This document shows positions 35,374 through 45,103 of a stretch of 45,328 nt of DNA, one piece after another. Position numbers and translations under genes: made by a program. Each line of letters opens with the position of its first letter. Position 1 is the stretch's first letter. The notes beneath the pieces were generated by a model. It was not told the DNA's origin. It saw only the letters and a program-made list of their open reading frames with translations, and did no database searches. The stretch is from an uncultured Saprospiraceae bacterium (GTDB lineage: Bacteria; Bacteroidota; Bacteroidia; Chitinophagales; Saprospiraceae), in NCBI GenBank assembly GCA_938041445.1, contig CALISO010000011.1:1-45328 (forward strand), read 5' to 3'.

Positions 35374-37497
35374 ATGAAATTGACGATGATATATATGAGC
35401 ATTCTGCCTTTGGTGTTTTTTCTGAAGGAATGCTCACCTACACAGCCTACCACAGTAACAGACCATTCAGAATATGCACATACCAATGCATTGATTAATG
35501 AGTCAAGCCCATATTTGCTGCAGCATGCTCACAACCCTGTTGACTGGTATCCTTGGGGTGATGAAGCACTAGCTAAGGCAACAGAAGAAAAGAAACCTAT
35601 CATCATCAGTATCGGTTATGCCGCTTGTCATTGGTGTCACGTAATGGAGCACGAGTCATTTGAGGATGCGGAAGTTGCAGATTATATGAATAATAACTTT
35701 GTCTGCATTAAGGTGGATAGAGAAGAGCGACCTGATATCGATGACGTCTATATGACAGCATGTAATCTCATTACTGGTAAAGGTGGATGGCCACTAAATG
35801 CCATTGCCCTACCCGATGGAAAACCATTCTTTGCTGGGACATATTTTCCTAAGGAAGATTGGATGAATATCTTGAAGCAAATAGTAGACGTCAAGACGAA
35901 TGACTATGGAAAGCTTGTAGATAGCGCCAACAAAATAGCGGAAGGAATTCAAGAAACGGATATCGTAGAAGTCAATACTAATGAAGTAGATTGGTCACAA
36001 GCCTCACTGCAATCTATAGAAAGTAAGTTTATCAAAAGAATAGACTTTATCAATGGTGGTCGTCTAGGTGCCCCTAAATTTCCTATGCCAAATAACTATG
36101 AATTTTTGCTCAAGTATGGTACAAAGGAAAATGATAAAAAAGCACTCCAAGCTGTACAACACACTTTGGATAAAATGGCAAGAGGAGGTATCTATGATCA
36201 ATTAGGTGGAGGCTTTTCAAGGTATAGTGTTGATGAAGTATGGCTTGTCCCACACTTTGAAAAAATGCTATATGATAATGGACAACTAATCAGTCTATAT
36301 AGCCAAGGTTACCAAGTATTTAAGGAACCACTATACTTAGAAGTGATAGATGAAAGTATCGAATTCGTAAAAAGAGAATTGATGTCGTCTGACTATGGAT
36401 TCTATTCTAGTCTGGATGCTGATAGCGAAGGTGAAGAAGGAAAGTTCTATGTATTCTCTGAAGCAGAAGTTGACAGTTTGATCAAAGATGAATTAGATCT
36501 TAAGTACTTTAAGAAGACATACGATGTGTCGAAATCTGGCAATTGGGAACACAGCAATATCCTGAATAAGCCAAAGCCTATTAACGATATGGCAAATAAA
36601 TTTGGACTATCAGAAGAAGCTCTCAAAACTAGTTTGAATAGATCAAGAAAGATTCTATTTGACTACAGAGCTACCCGTATCAGACCCGGATTAGACGATA
36701 AGATCCTTGCTTCGTGGAATGGATTGATGCTCAAAGGTCTAGTGGATGCCTTTAATGCTACAGGCAATGATAAGTATCTGGATTTAGCACTGAAGAACGC
36801 TAACTTTATAAAGAAAAACTTCATCAAGGATGACTACAGAATGGATCGCAACTATAAGAATGGCAAATCGACCATCAATGCATTCTTAGACGACTATGCG
36901 TTTGTGGCATACGCATACCATAGCTTGTATGAAGCTACACTTGATGAGTCTTGGCTTGCATTATCTAAGAATCTTGTGGAATACACCCTCAAGCACTTTA
37001 ATAATGAAGAGACACAAATGTTTAACTATACTTCTGATCTAGACCCTCCACTCATTGCTCGTAAGACTGAGAACAATGATAATGTCATCCCTGGATCTAA
37101 TAGTATGATGGCTCGTAATCTATATCGTGTAGGGTCAATGTACTACGATCAAGAGTATATGAAAAAAGGAACTCAAATGCTGAAGAATCTTTATAATGAA
37201 ATTTCAGAAACAACGGCTCCGGATTTCTATAGTAATTGGTTGCAACTCTACTATGATAAAGTTAATCCTCCATATGAAGTAGCGATCATCGGAGACAATG
37301 CAGCAACACTTCGGAGTCAGCTATCTAAAAGTTATCTCGGTAATGCTATGTTACTAGGTGGTAAAGATGAAGGAAGTCTTCCATTGTTGAAAAATAAGCT
37401 CCAAGAAGGTGAAACAACTATCTATGTGTGCCAAAATAAGACTTGTAAATTACCTGTCTATAGTGCTCTAGATGCAATTAAGTTGATGCAGGATTGA
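35374..37497 (+). CDS. YyaL/SPATA20-like protein with thioredoxin-like domain, probably exported
   Basis: The 707-residue product is a DUF255 (YyaL) family protein. The N-terminal thioredoxin-like domain has [20 protein letters not shown], the cysteine pair in [14 protein letters not shown] (Cys85, Cys88), and [15 protein letters not shown]. The rest is an alpha/alpha-barrel like that of N-acylglucosamine epimerases and glycosidases ([37 protein letters not shown]). The first 20 residues form a short hydrophobic segment ending LKEC, an imperfect lipobox; most relatives are cytoplasmic. Function is not established for the family. Confidence 0.9.
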   Translation: MKLTMIYMSILPLVFFLKECSPTQPTTVTDHSEYAHTNALINESSPYLLQHAHNPVDWYPWGDEALAKATEEKKPIIISIGYAACHWCHVMEHESFEDAEVADYMNNNFVCIKVDREERPDIDDVYMTACNLITGKGGWPLNAIALPDGKPFFAGTYFPKEDWMNILKQIVDVKTNDYGKLVDSANKIAEGIQETDIVEVNTNEVDWSQASLQSIESKFIKRIDFINGGRLGAPKFPMPNNYEFLLKYGTKENDKKALQAVQHTLDKMARGGIYDQLGGGFSRYSVDEVWLVPHFEKMLYDNGQLISLYSQGYQVFKEPLYLEVIDESIEFVKRELMSSDYGFYSSLDADSEGEEGKFYVFSEAEVDSLIKDELDLKYFKKTYDVSKSGNWEHSNILNKPKPINDMANKFGLSEEALKTSLNRSRKILFDYRATRIRPGLDDKILASWNGLMLKGLVDAFNATGNDKYLDLALKNANFIKKNFIKDDYRMDRNYKNGKSTINAFLDDYAFVAYAYHSLYEATLDESWLALSKNLVEYTLKHFNNEETQMFNYTSDLDPPLIARKTENNDNVIPGSNSMMARNLYRVGSMYYDQEYMKKGTQMLKNLYNEISETTAPDFYSNWLQLYYDKVNPPYEVAIIGDNAATLRSQLSKSYLGNAMLLGGKDEGSLPLLKNKLQEGETTIYVCQNKTCKLPVYSALDAIKLMQD

Positions 37498-37735
37498 TGC
37501 TGAGGCAAATTTTGTCAAGGCAATAAATAAGACATAACTACACAAATAAATGGTTGCGCTTTATCATAAAGTTCAAGCAGCTAAACTAAGTATACTGATC
37601 AGAAAGTAGATTCTTTTTACTTTCTAGGTTATCAACAATGTTATTCATCTTGGTAGATTGATCGCTGCTATTAATCGATAAGATATGCTTACATAAACGT
37701 AGTAACCCTATATTTAGTAAAATTATATAAACCAA
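37498..37735. other. Gap upstream of the ABC exporter, one small stem
   Basis: No gene is visible in these 238 bases. A perfect 8-bp inverted repeat (AGAAAGTA / TACTTTCT, 37601-37625) could be a weak stem but lacks a T-run. TATATTTA at about 37710 is close to a -7 box for the exporter, without a clear TTG upstream. Confidence 0.4.
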
Positions 37736-38623
37736 GTGCCAATACTACAGACACATAATCTTACAAAAACATACGGGAATATCACTGCCCTTGATAATCT
37801 CGACTTCGTTGTTGAACAAGGACAGATTATGGGACTACTAGGTCCAAATGGAAGTGGTAAGACAACTACGTTGGGAATCATCTTAGGAGTCTTAAGGCAA
37901 AGTAGCGGAGAATTTACATGGTTTGATAATCCAGGTGACCCAACCCATAGGTTGCGGATTGGCTCTATCCTTGAGACACCTAACTTTTTTCCATACCTAG
38001 ATGCAGATCGCAATCTTGATATCGTCAGACAGATTAAGCAGGTAGAGAAGCAGTCATTTGATGACCTTTTAGACTTTGTAAAACTGAAAAAAAGGCGAAC
38101 GTCAAAGTTTAGTACTTACTCTCTAGGAATGAAACAACGACTCGCTATAGCAGCCACCTTGATAGGTGATCCTGATGTAGTAATCTTTGATGAACCTACA
38201 AATGGACTTGACCCAGAAGGTATCGCAGAAGTCAGAGATACGCTTAAGAAAGTAGCTAGTCAAGGAAAGACTGTCATCATGGCTAGCCACATGCTAGATG
38301 AAGTAGAAAAAATCTGCAGCCATGTGACTATCATCAAAAAAGGTAAAAAGCTAGTATCAGGTCCAGTGGGAGCAATATTATCTGATGACATAACAATAGA
38401 AATTGGGAGTCCTGACCTACATAGCCTTCAACAACTTCTTTCTACATATCCTGGTATCAATACAATTAGAGATTGTCATTCTTACTTAGAATGTAGCGCT
38501 GAAGCGAGTTTAGACATTAGTCAACTCAACACTGCCGCAGTCAGTAATGGAATTGCTATCAACCGTTTGATTGCACGTAAGAAAAGTCTAGAACAAGAGT
38601 TTTTACAAATTACCCAAAATTAG
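37736..38623 (+). CDS. ABC transporter ATP-binding protein (exporter type)
   Basis: The 295-residue product is the ATPase of an ABC-2 type exporter. It starts with GTG at 37736. Walker A is GPNGSGKTT (residues 36-44, Lys42), the signature is YSLGMKQRLAIA, Walker B is VVIFDEPTNGLDPEG, and the switch histidine is in MASHMLDEVEKIC. The C-terminal 85 residues are a small extra domain, common in CcmA-like exporter ATPases. The permease gene follows 9 bases downstream. The substrate is unknown. Confidence 0.93.
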   Translation: MPILQTHNLTKTYGNITALDNLDFVVEQGQIMGLLGPNGSGKTTTLGIILGVLRQSSGEFTWFDNPGDPTHRLRIGSILETPNFFPYLDADRNLDIVRQIKQVEKQSFDDLLDFVKLKKRRTSKFSTYSLGMKQRLAIAATLIGDPDVVIFDEPTNGLDPEGIAEVRDTLKKVASQGKTVIMASHMLDEVEKICSHVTIIKKGKKLVSGPVGAILSDDITIEIGSPDLHSLQQLLSTYPGINTIRDCHSYLECSAEASLDISQLNTAAVSNGIAINRLIARKKSLEQEFLQITQN

Positions 38624-38632
38624 GTTTAGCAT

Positions 38633-39442
38633 ATGTGGAAACTCCTTGTACTTGAATGGTCAAAATTTAACCGCAGTCCGGTCATAAGATTACTAATCAT
38701 TTTCTTCTTAATTCTCTTTCCAGGAGTGATCTATATTGCTAATCAAATTGCTGGATCTATCGCATTACTCCAAGGGAAGGACATGATGTATCAGTTTCCT
38801 AGAATCTGGACTTACCTAGGTAGCACTGGCAACTGGATGGTCTTTTTCTTTCTGGGAGTCCTCGCCATATACACAGTAGCTAATGAGGTGACATATAAGA
38901 CGATGCGACAAAGTATTATCAATGGTATGACTCGGCAGTCATACTTTCTTTCAAAAGTCTTGACCATTGTCTCATTAAGTCTAATGGCAACACTATATTA
39001 TGCTATCACAGCTATCCTACTTGGTATAATCGGTACTGAGAACTTAGACTTCGCAATGATCATGAATAATGAGCTTGCTGTATTACGGTTCTTCGTGATG
39101 TCGCTATCCTACTTAAGTTTTGCATTTTTCATAGCAATCTTATTGAAGCGATCTGGAATTGCTGTCTTTTCCTACTTGACATTTGTACTGATTGTGAGTT
39201 TGCTGATAAGAGCTGTTTTAGAACATGTACTCGGTTTTCCATATAATGAGTATTTGCCAATCCAAGCAACATCAAATCTTATGCCCAATCCACTATGGCC
39301 TCCTGGCGAAGCGTTTACAAATTTCCAAAACCCCAAACAGTTTCAAGGTGGTGAGTTAGGTATTCTACTTGCGCTAGTTTCAGGATATATTATGATGTGG
39401 CTAGGTCTAGCCTACTACATGTTTATGAAACGTGACTTGTAA
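38633..39442 (+). CDS. ABC-2 type transporter permease
   Basis: The 269-residue product has about six hydrophobic helices, starting LLIIFFLILFPGVIYIANQI and ending MMWLGLAYYMFMKRDL. The cytoplasmic loop EVTYKTMRQSIINGMTRQSY, after helix two, is the usual coupling motif of ABC-2 permeases. It works with the ATPase encoded just upstream as a dimeric exporter in the inner membrane. Nothing nearby points to the cargo. Confidence 0.88.
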   Translation: MWKLLVLEWSKFNRSPVIRLLIIFFLILFPGVIYIANQIAGSIALLQGKDMMYQFPRIWTYLGSTGNWMVFFFLGVLAIYTVANEVTYKTMRQSIINGMTRQSYFLSKVLTIVSLSLMATLYYAITAILLGIIGTENLDFAMIMNNELAVLRFFVMSLSYLSFAFFIAILLKRSGIAVFSYLTFVLIVSLLIRAVLEHVLGFPYNEYLPIQATSNLMPNPLWPPGEAFTNFQNPKQFQGGELGILLALVSGYIMMWLGLAYYMFMKRDL

Positions 39443-39505
39443 TGACATCTGCAGCATTATACTGAGGTTTTCCAACTTAGATTGTTCATAGCTAACAATA
39501 ATTCT

Positions 39506-40381
39506 CTACGATTTAGAAACCCTGATCAAGCCTTCTTGAACTACCGTGGAGACTAGTTTGCCATCTTGATCGTAAATACTCCCTATACCCATCCCTCTAG
39601 AGTTGCTAGCACTAGGACTATTGATCGCATACAAGAGCCAATCATTAAAGTCAAAATCTCTGTGGAACCACATTGCATGATCAATACTCGCTATGAATAA
39701 CTTGGTGGGATCAAACTTACCTCTATGTGGATGAATTGCTGTCAACAACAAATCATAGTCTGAGGTGTAAGCAAGTAGTTGTTGCTGAAGTGGCTTGCTT
39801 AACTCCTTTTTAGCAGTAAGCTTCATCCATACATTCTTGATAGCCTCATCAATATCAGCGTCAGGATCAGGTACTAGGATATTCTCTACAGGTCTAAATT
39901 CTATTGCACCTTGTGCCCTAGCCATCATTTTTTTATAGAGCCTAGGAGCAAAGTCTTTGATAACTGCGATTTGCTCTACATCGGTCTGGAGACCTCCAGG
40001 ACTGGCTACATCAGGTATTGTGCTTTGGTGATCAAATCCATCTTGATCCAATTGAAATGAAACCGCCATTACAAATATTGCCTTACCATTCTGACTTGCT
40101 GTAACTCTCCTTGTGGAAAAGCTACCACCATCTCGTGTCACGGCAACCTGATAGATAATAGGTCTAGTCACATCACCTGGTAACACAAAGTAGCCATGCA
40201 ATGAATGTGCAAATCTATCTTCTGCCACAGTACGATAAGCAGCATTAAGCGCTTGACCTAGTACTTGACCACCAAATACCCTCTTCCATGGTGTTACATA
40301 ATTCTGTCCTCTGAAGAGTGTCGTATCAAGTTGTTCTAGTTCAATAATATTGATCAGATCATCAAGTGATTTTAATGCCAC
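39506..40381 (-). CDS. tesB: Acyl-CoA thioesterase II (TesB)
   Basis: The 291-residue product hydrolyses acyl-CoA to free acid and CoA. It has two hotdog domains. The first carries RGQNYVTPWKRVFGGQVLGQ, HSLHGYFVLPGD and GGSFSTRRVTASQNGKAIFV. The second carries IASIDHAMWFHRDFDFNDWL, which includes the catalytic region, then GMGIGSIYDQDGKLVSTVVQ and EGLIRV. Length matches the family. It is transcribed alone, convergent with the ABC permease, with a TATATTTG box 47 bases upstream. Confidence 0.95.
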   Translation of the reverse strand: MALKSLDDLINIIELEQLDTTLFRGQNYVTPWKRVFGGQVLGQALNAAYRTVAEDRFAHSLHGYFVLPGDVTRPIIYQVAVTRDGGSFSTRRVTASQNGKAIFVMAVSFQLDQDGFDHQSTIPDVASPGGLQTDVEQIAVIKDFAPRLYKKMMARAQGAIEFRPVENILVPDPDADIDEAIKNVWMKLTAKKELSKPLQQQLLAYTSDYDLLLTAIHPHRGKFDPTKLFIASIDHAMWFHRDFDFNDWLLYAINSPSASNSRGMGIGSIYDQDGKLVSTVVQEGLIRVSKS

Positions 40382-40427
40382 GTGTTACTGTTTATGCGAT
40401 ATTGATAAAAGATAATTAATGCTGGTG

Positions 40428-40435
40428 CAAATATA
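40428..40435 (-). promoter_or_regulatory. -7 box of tesB
   Basis: TATATTTG on the minus strand matches TAnnTTTG exactly, 47 bases before the tesB start. The nearest upstream TTG is only 15 bases away, shorter than usual. Confidence 0.45.
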
Positions 40436-40615
40436 CTGCTAAATGAGGGTCAAGTTTGGCATTACACTTGAGAGTCAGATAAAGTCACCCAATTTAGCAA
40501 TAGTTCATTGTGGTTAATGCGTCCTAACATTGAAATTGAATGATTTAGTATTTGATTCATTATATTAGAGTTAAGGTATTTCTATTTTCTACCTCAATAT
40601 CAATAACCAGCAACT

Positions 40616-43225
40616 ATGAGAGTATTAATGATTCAATTGACATTTCTATTATACTCTTTTACTACACTTAGTAGTCAGGCCCCTTTCTTTACCACATGGT
40701 ACTTAGATAATCCCATAACAACTTATGAGAGTCAAGAAGCAAACTCTCTAGTCTCTGGTAATTGCACAGAACCGATCTTACTCACTACCTATGTAACCAA
40801 CTCTAATTGTTCTATCGCTGAAAATCTAATGAAAATTAGTGGTAACCTAGATCAAGCATTCGACGATGATTGCAATGCTTACTGTGGATTAACTGGCAAT
40901 CCTACACTATGGTATGAATTACCCATTGATACTAATGCGGCTATCCTTCAAGTGAGTGTAGATGGATTAGGGTTCAATGCAACATGGGGAATTTATGATT
41001 CTTGTGATGGTGATATCATACAAGGTGGATCATTGAATTATCCAATCCTTTGTGGAGAAGAATCTATCAATGGAGGAATACATTCAGTAGGAGTCGATTC
41101 TGAATTAACCCCTTCAATTTATATAGCGATATCTGCCACTGACAACATACTAGATGGATCATTCACTATGTCATATTCCACATCAATTATTTGCGAACCA
41201 TGTATTGGAGAATCAGAATTTGACTGTGATAATGGAGAATACATTCTGACAATTGATGAAGATGAAGATGGCATATTTGAAACAGTAATACCTAATGATG
41301 GAACTGGCAGCATTACTCAAAATACGAATGTAGAGATATGTTTTGAATATACATATGATACTTCAGGGACAGGTGCTGATTGGATTCATGGATTAGTACC
41401 AACCTTTGGAAACGGATGGGACCTTTCAGCAACAGATTTTTCATCTGTAAGTATTCCTGAATTTGATTGGTATGAAGAGTCTGACACTATCTGCTATCCC
41501 AGAGTAACGGAGACTATGCCTAACCTTTGTACATACCTTGCCAATGAAGGTAAACTCAAACTTTGTAATGTCAAGTGCCAAGATTGTCCTTGTGAAAATG
41601 GACCTGCTTTAGAAGTTAATTCTCCTATTCCAAGTGGATGGTTTGCTAATACATTTGCATGTGGCGGCAGTAATTGTCCTTATGAAGAGTATGGGTTATC
41701 CGGCGGAACCCAATATACATTTTCATTTTGTATTAAGGCTAAAACCAAAACATTTGACACAATAGAGGAATTTCAAGAAAACAACAATCTCTCAATCTCT
41801 TTTCAGACTTTTTCAGATGGAGTTACAGGATGTTGGGAAGATCCCGTTAGTGAATGTATCGTAGATCCTGCGGCACTAAGTCCGTACTACAATTTATTAT
41901 TCTACACTCAGATTGATGAAGCTGTATTCGATATATCCTCGAGCTGCATTGGTGCTGATGGTGTTGCAACTATCTTAAATAGCGGTGACTATGATCTGAT
42001 TCAATGGGATACAATAGGCAGTACTGGTAACACCTATACGATACCTGACTTACAGATAGATACTACTTTTATCATTACCTTGACTGATCGCAATGGTATG
42101 ATGACTTTTGAAAATGTTACGATGGTAGTGGATTCCAATCCAGAACCGGTGATCACAGGTTCATTATCTTTTTGTCCTGGATCAAATACAGTCCTAGGTC
42201 TTACTGATACGTACACAGCCTACGATTGGTCAACAAGTGATATGGAATCAACAACTACTATAAATAATATTGGAACGGTAAGTGTGACAGTAACTGATAC
42301 GAATGGATGTACCGGGTCAAGTTCAGTGGTCATTATAGAAAATTCTAACTTGTCAATTGCAGGAGATTCGATAAGCGTCTGTGATGATGGCGTCAGTACA
42401 GCGACTTTTGATGCAGGTGATTCTAATCCTAATTACTCATTTGATTGGGATGATAATTCGCTAGTAAATGGAACAGTTGCTAATGGCACATTGACTACTT
42501 CTATATCTGGCTCCTACTCAGTGACCGTCACTGATCTACTTACTAATTGTACAGGAACAGGAGTATATACGTTGACATTGGATACACAACCAATCATAGC
42601 ACTTACACCTGCAGATGATATCTGCAATGATAATGCTAATGGCAACACGATTATTAACTTGACTGACTATGAAGGTTCTAGTGACCCAGGTACTTGGTCG
42701 GATGATGATGCAGTATTTGGTGTTGCATTCGAACAGAATAACTTAGACTTTAATGGACTGCCTATTGGAGAATACACTTTTACATTTACGACAGCTGCTA
42801 ATGGCGAATGTCCAGCATTATCTCAGTCCCTATCAATTGCTGCAGTAGACTGTGGTCCAATCTTCGACTGTCCTGACCTGATGGCCAACTATGGTGACTC
42901 ATGCGATGATGGCGATATTATGACAGAGAATGATGTCATTCAAGCTGACTGTACATGTGGCGGAGAGATGATAACTGCCACACACAATCTCGCTGGATCG
43001 TCTATTGACATCTACCCCAACCCAGTCTCTGATGTGATTAAAATAGATGTTTCAAGTGAACTTCAATACAGCCTAACACTCTTCAGACTAGATGGTCAAA
43101 TAGTCTATCAAACAGTAAACGCAAAATCGATACCAGTAAGTAACCTAAGTAAAGGGATCTACATTCTTAAGATAAATGAATTGGATGGGACTAGTTACAT
43201 CATTGAGAAGATTGTGGTGGAGTAA
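40616..43225 (+). CDS. Cys-rich secreted protein with T9SS sorting domain
   Basis: The 869-residue product has a signal peptide (MRVLMIQLTFLLYSFTTLSS). Residues about 45-210 look like a beta-rich bacterial surface domain (LWYELPIDTNAAILQVSVDG, GFNATWGIYDSC). Many cysteines follow in the middle (CNVKCQDCPCENGP, CGGSNCPYEEYG), then Ig-like segments (YDWSTSDMESTTTINNIGTV) and a cysteine motif CDDGDIMTENDV...CTCGG that I know from Saprospiraceae surface proteins. The last 75 residues (IDIYPNPVSDVIKIDV to IIEKIVVE) are a T9SS type A sorting domain. So it is exported by T9SS; binding or structural role unknown. The RHS frame begins 26 bases after its stop. Confidence 0.9.
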   Translation: MRVLMIQLTFLLYSFTTLSSQAPFFTTWYLDNPITTYESQEANSLVSGNCTEPILLTTYVTNSNCSIAENLMKISGNLDQAFDDDCNAYCGLTGNPTLWYELPIDTNAAILQVSVDGLGFNATWGIYDSCDGDIIQGGSLNYPILCGEESINGGIHSVGVDSELTPSIYIAISATDNILDGSFTMSYSTSIICEPCIGESEFDCDNGEYILTIDEDEDGIFETVIPNDGTGSITQNTNVEICFEYTYDTSGTGADWIHGLVPTFGNGWDLSATDFSSVSIPEFDWYEESDTICYPRVTETMPNLCTYLANEGKLKLCNVKCQDCPCENGPALEVNSPIPSGWFANTFACGGSNCPYEEYGLSGGTQYTFSFCIKAKTKTFDTIEEFQENNNLSISFQTFSDGVTGCWEDPVSECIVDPAALSPYYNLLFYTQIDEAVFDISSSCIGADGVATILNSGDYDLIQWDTIGSTGNTYTIPDLQIDTTFIITLTDRNGMMTFENVTMVVDSNPEPVITGSLSFCPGSNTVLGLTDTYTAYDWSTSDMESTTTINNIGTVSVTVTDTNGCTGSSSVVIIENSNLSIAGDSISVCDDGVSTATFDAGDSNPNYSFDWDDNSLVNGTVANGTLTTSISGSYSVTVTDLLTNCTGTGVYTLTLDTQPIIALTPADDICNDNANGNTIINLTDYEGSSDPGTWSDDDAVFGVAFEQNNLDFNGLPIGEYTFTFTTAANGECPALSQSLSIAAVDCGPIFDCPDLMANYGDSCDDGDIMTENDVIQADCTCGGEMITATHNLAGSSIDIYPNPVSDVIKIDVSSELQYSLTLFRLDGQIVYQTVNAKSIPVSNLSKGIYILKINELDGTSYIIEKIVVE

Positions 43226-43251
43226 TATGACAAAGAAGGTGGACAGCATGA

Positions 43252-44580
43252 TTGAGCTTGAATGGAGATACTGAACTTGGATTTATCGGTGGAGGATCAT
43301 ATAATTTTACCAATGGCAATCTCACAAGTGGTAATGGAACTTCCGTAAGTAGTTATACTTATCAAAATCTACCACTATCTATCTCTACACCGTCAGGAGG
43401 TAGTGTTCGCAACTACTACGATGCCATCGGAGCTAAGCACAAGAGCGAAATCACTGATAATGGTGACACTTATGTGTATCACTATATCAGAGGCATAGAA
43501 TTCATCAACAATGAAATACATGCGGTAAATCTTAATGGTGGTAGATATGTCTACGAGAAAGATGAAGATGGAAAACCCGTTGATGATTACTATGAATGGA
43601 ACATACGAGATCACCTTGGGAATACAAGAATCAAATTTGCATATAAAAATGGTGATGGTGGCATCACGTATGATCCTGACAATCCAGAAGAAGATGAAAT
43701 ATTAGGAACCTACCACTACTACCCTTTTGGAATGGAAACGGAAGGAATCTGGACGCCTGATAGTAATCCAGAAATGCAGTACCTTTATAATGGTAAAGAA
43801 AAAGTGAAAGGATTGGGATGGTATGATTATGGGGCTAGGTACTATGATCCGGCTATAAGCCGATTTTCATCGGTCGATAGATTTGCAGATAAGTATCCAA
43901 ATCAATCTACGTATCATTATGTGGCCAACAATCCCATCAAATTTATTGACGTCAATGGTGATAGCATAGATGTCAGTACCTTGATGAAAGTCGATGCCAA
44001 ATTGGGTAATGGTATGGTTAATACAATTACTGATGACATACAGAATATTACAGGCTTAACATTGTCAATCGGGTCAAATGGTCATCTAACATATGCTAAG
44101 GATACAAGTGGAAATCCAGTTTATAGTCGAGGTAGTGAAGAAGCTCGAAATCTTCTTACATCGGCAATAAGTAATACGAAATCAATCAAAGTTGGATATC
44201 ATAGGAGTAAATCATACTCGGCTGGTGATGGAATTGTATTATCTGACAAACAGATAGATGGTTTCATTAGTGGAACTTCAACTGACCTTGATAATCGAAC
44301 TTTAGGCTACGGGATGACATTTTTGCATGAGGTAGATCATTCACCTGTGGGAAGTGGACATGTAGATTCAAAAGTTCTTGGAACTACTGGAGATGTAGTC
44401 GATCGTATGAATATAATCAGGGGTCAAATGGGATTTAAATGGGGGCAAAGCTTGTCTTATCCATCTTATCAAATGTCACCTGGTTCAAAAGATTCTTATA
44501 TACCATTTAGCCGTCCTTCTCTAAATTCCTTAAACAAGGGCTTGATTCCATTAACATCAAGAATTAAAGTAACGAGATAG
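43252..44580 (+). CDS. RHS-core protein with C-terminal HEVDH metallopeptidase-like toxin domain, 5' truncated
   Basis: The frame of 442 codons opens directly after a TGA and has no ATG before about codon 162; a TTG (43252) is the only early start. Residues about 1-235 are the C-terminal part of an RHS protein: EWNIRDHLGNTRIKFAYKNG, YHYYPFGMETEG, LYNGKEKVKGLGWYDYGARY, FADKYPNQSTYHYVANNPIK and the closing FIDVNGD. The remaining about 200 residues are unlike the core and contain GMTFLHEVDHSPVGSGH: HExxH (His359, Glu360, His363) with a possible third ligand, His370. This is the layout of a polymorphic toxin, here a putative zinc peptidase. The large N-terminal RHS part is missing, so it may be an orphan or displaced toxin tip. 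The next gene abuts it and may encode immunity. Confidence 0.75.
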   Translation: MSLNGDTELGFIGGGSYNFTNGNLTSGNGTSVSSYTYQNLPLSISTPSGGSVRNYYDAIGAKHKSEITDNGDTYVYHYIRGIEFINNEIHAVNLNGGRYVYEKDEDGKPVDDYYEWNIRDHLGNTRIKFAYKNGDGGITYDPDNPEEDEILGTYHYYPFGMETEGIWTPDSNPEMQYLYNGKEKVKGLGWYDYGARYYDPAISRFSSVDRFADKYPNQSTYHYVANNPIKFIDVNGDSIDVSTLMKVDAKLGNGMVNTITDDIQNITGLTLSIGSNGHLTYAKDTSGNPVYSRGSEEARNLLTSAISNTKSIKVGYHRSKSYSAGDGIVLSDKQIDGFISGTSTDLDNRTLGYGMTFLHEVDHSPVGSGHVDSKVLGTTGDVVDRMNIIRGQMGFKWGQSLSYPSYQMSPGSKDSYIPFSRPSLNSLNKGLIPLTSRIKVTR

Positions 44581-45102
44581 ATGAAAATTTATATAATATT
44601 ATTTATTGTAGGTTCATTAATACACTCTTGCGAAAGTCAAGATGTAAGTAGATATCAAGATGTACTTGGTAAAGTGAAAAATGAATGCGAAATAATTAAA
44701 GAAAAATTAGACCTGAAAGAGCAATGTGAAATTGAGTTTAGTACAAAGGTTGTAGGAATAAATATTACCCCCTTTCACAATGTGATTGATTCACTAAGTC
44801 TTATTGATAAGAATGAAGATGATGACTCCTTTGATGTAGCTAATCTCTTCGACATAGAAAATCATATAGAACCATATGAGGATTTAAGTTTAAGAAAGCT
44901 TGTGAATGAAGAGCTGAACTACAATGTCAAATTGTATTGTTCTAATACTTACAATGGTTTAATGACTTGTGAAGCTGTAGAGAAAGATCGATTAAACCCT
45001 AATAATGAATTACTATTTGGAAGGTCAATACTATTCTTATTCAAAATTACGAAATCAAATGAGGTTAAAAAACTCAGTTCAGTTGTTCTACACAATAACT
45101 AA
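44581..45102 (+). CDS. AT-rich lipoprotein, candidate immunity protein
   Basis: I do not recognise the family. The 173-residue product has a short signal peptide with lipobox IHSC (Cys17), so it should be a periplasm- or surface-facing lipoprotein. The mature part is rich in Glu, Asp, Asn and Leu, with three cysteines after Cys17 (NECEII, KEQCEIEF, YCSNTYNGLMTC region). The ATG directly follows the stop of the RHS toxin gene with no gap, the typical place of an immunity gene. G+C is low: 35 of 120 bases in 44641-44760, against about 40% in housekeeping genes here, which suggests recent transfer. The immunity role is inference from position. Confidence 0.65.
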   Translation: MKIYIILFIVGSLIHSCESQDVSRYQDVLGKVKNECEIIKEKLDLKEQCEIEFSTKVVGINITPFHNVIDSLSLIDKNEDDDSFDVANLFDIENHIEPYEDLSLRKLVNEELNYNVKLYCSNTYNGLMTCEAVEKDRLNPNNELLFGRSILFLFKITKSNEVKKLSSVVLHNN

Positions 45103-45103
45103 A

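Noticed and set aside
37601-37625. 8-bp inverted repeat as terminator of the YyaL-like gene
   Set aside because: No T-run follows, and it lies over 100 bases from the stop.
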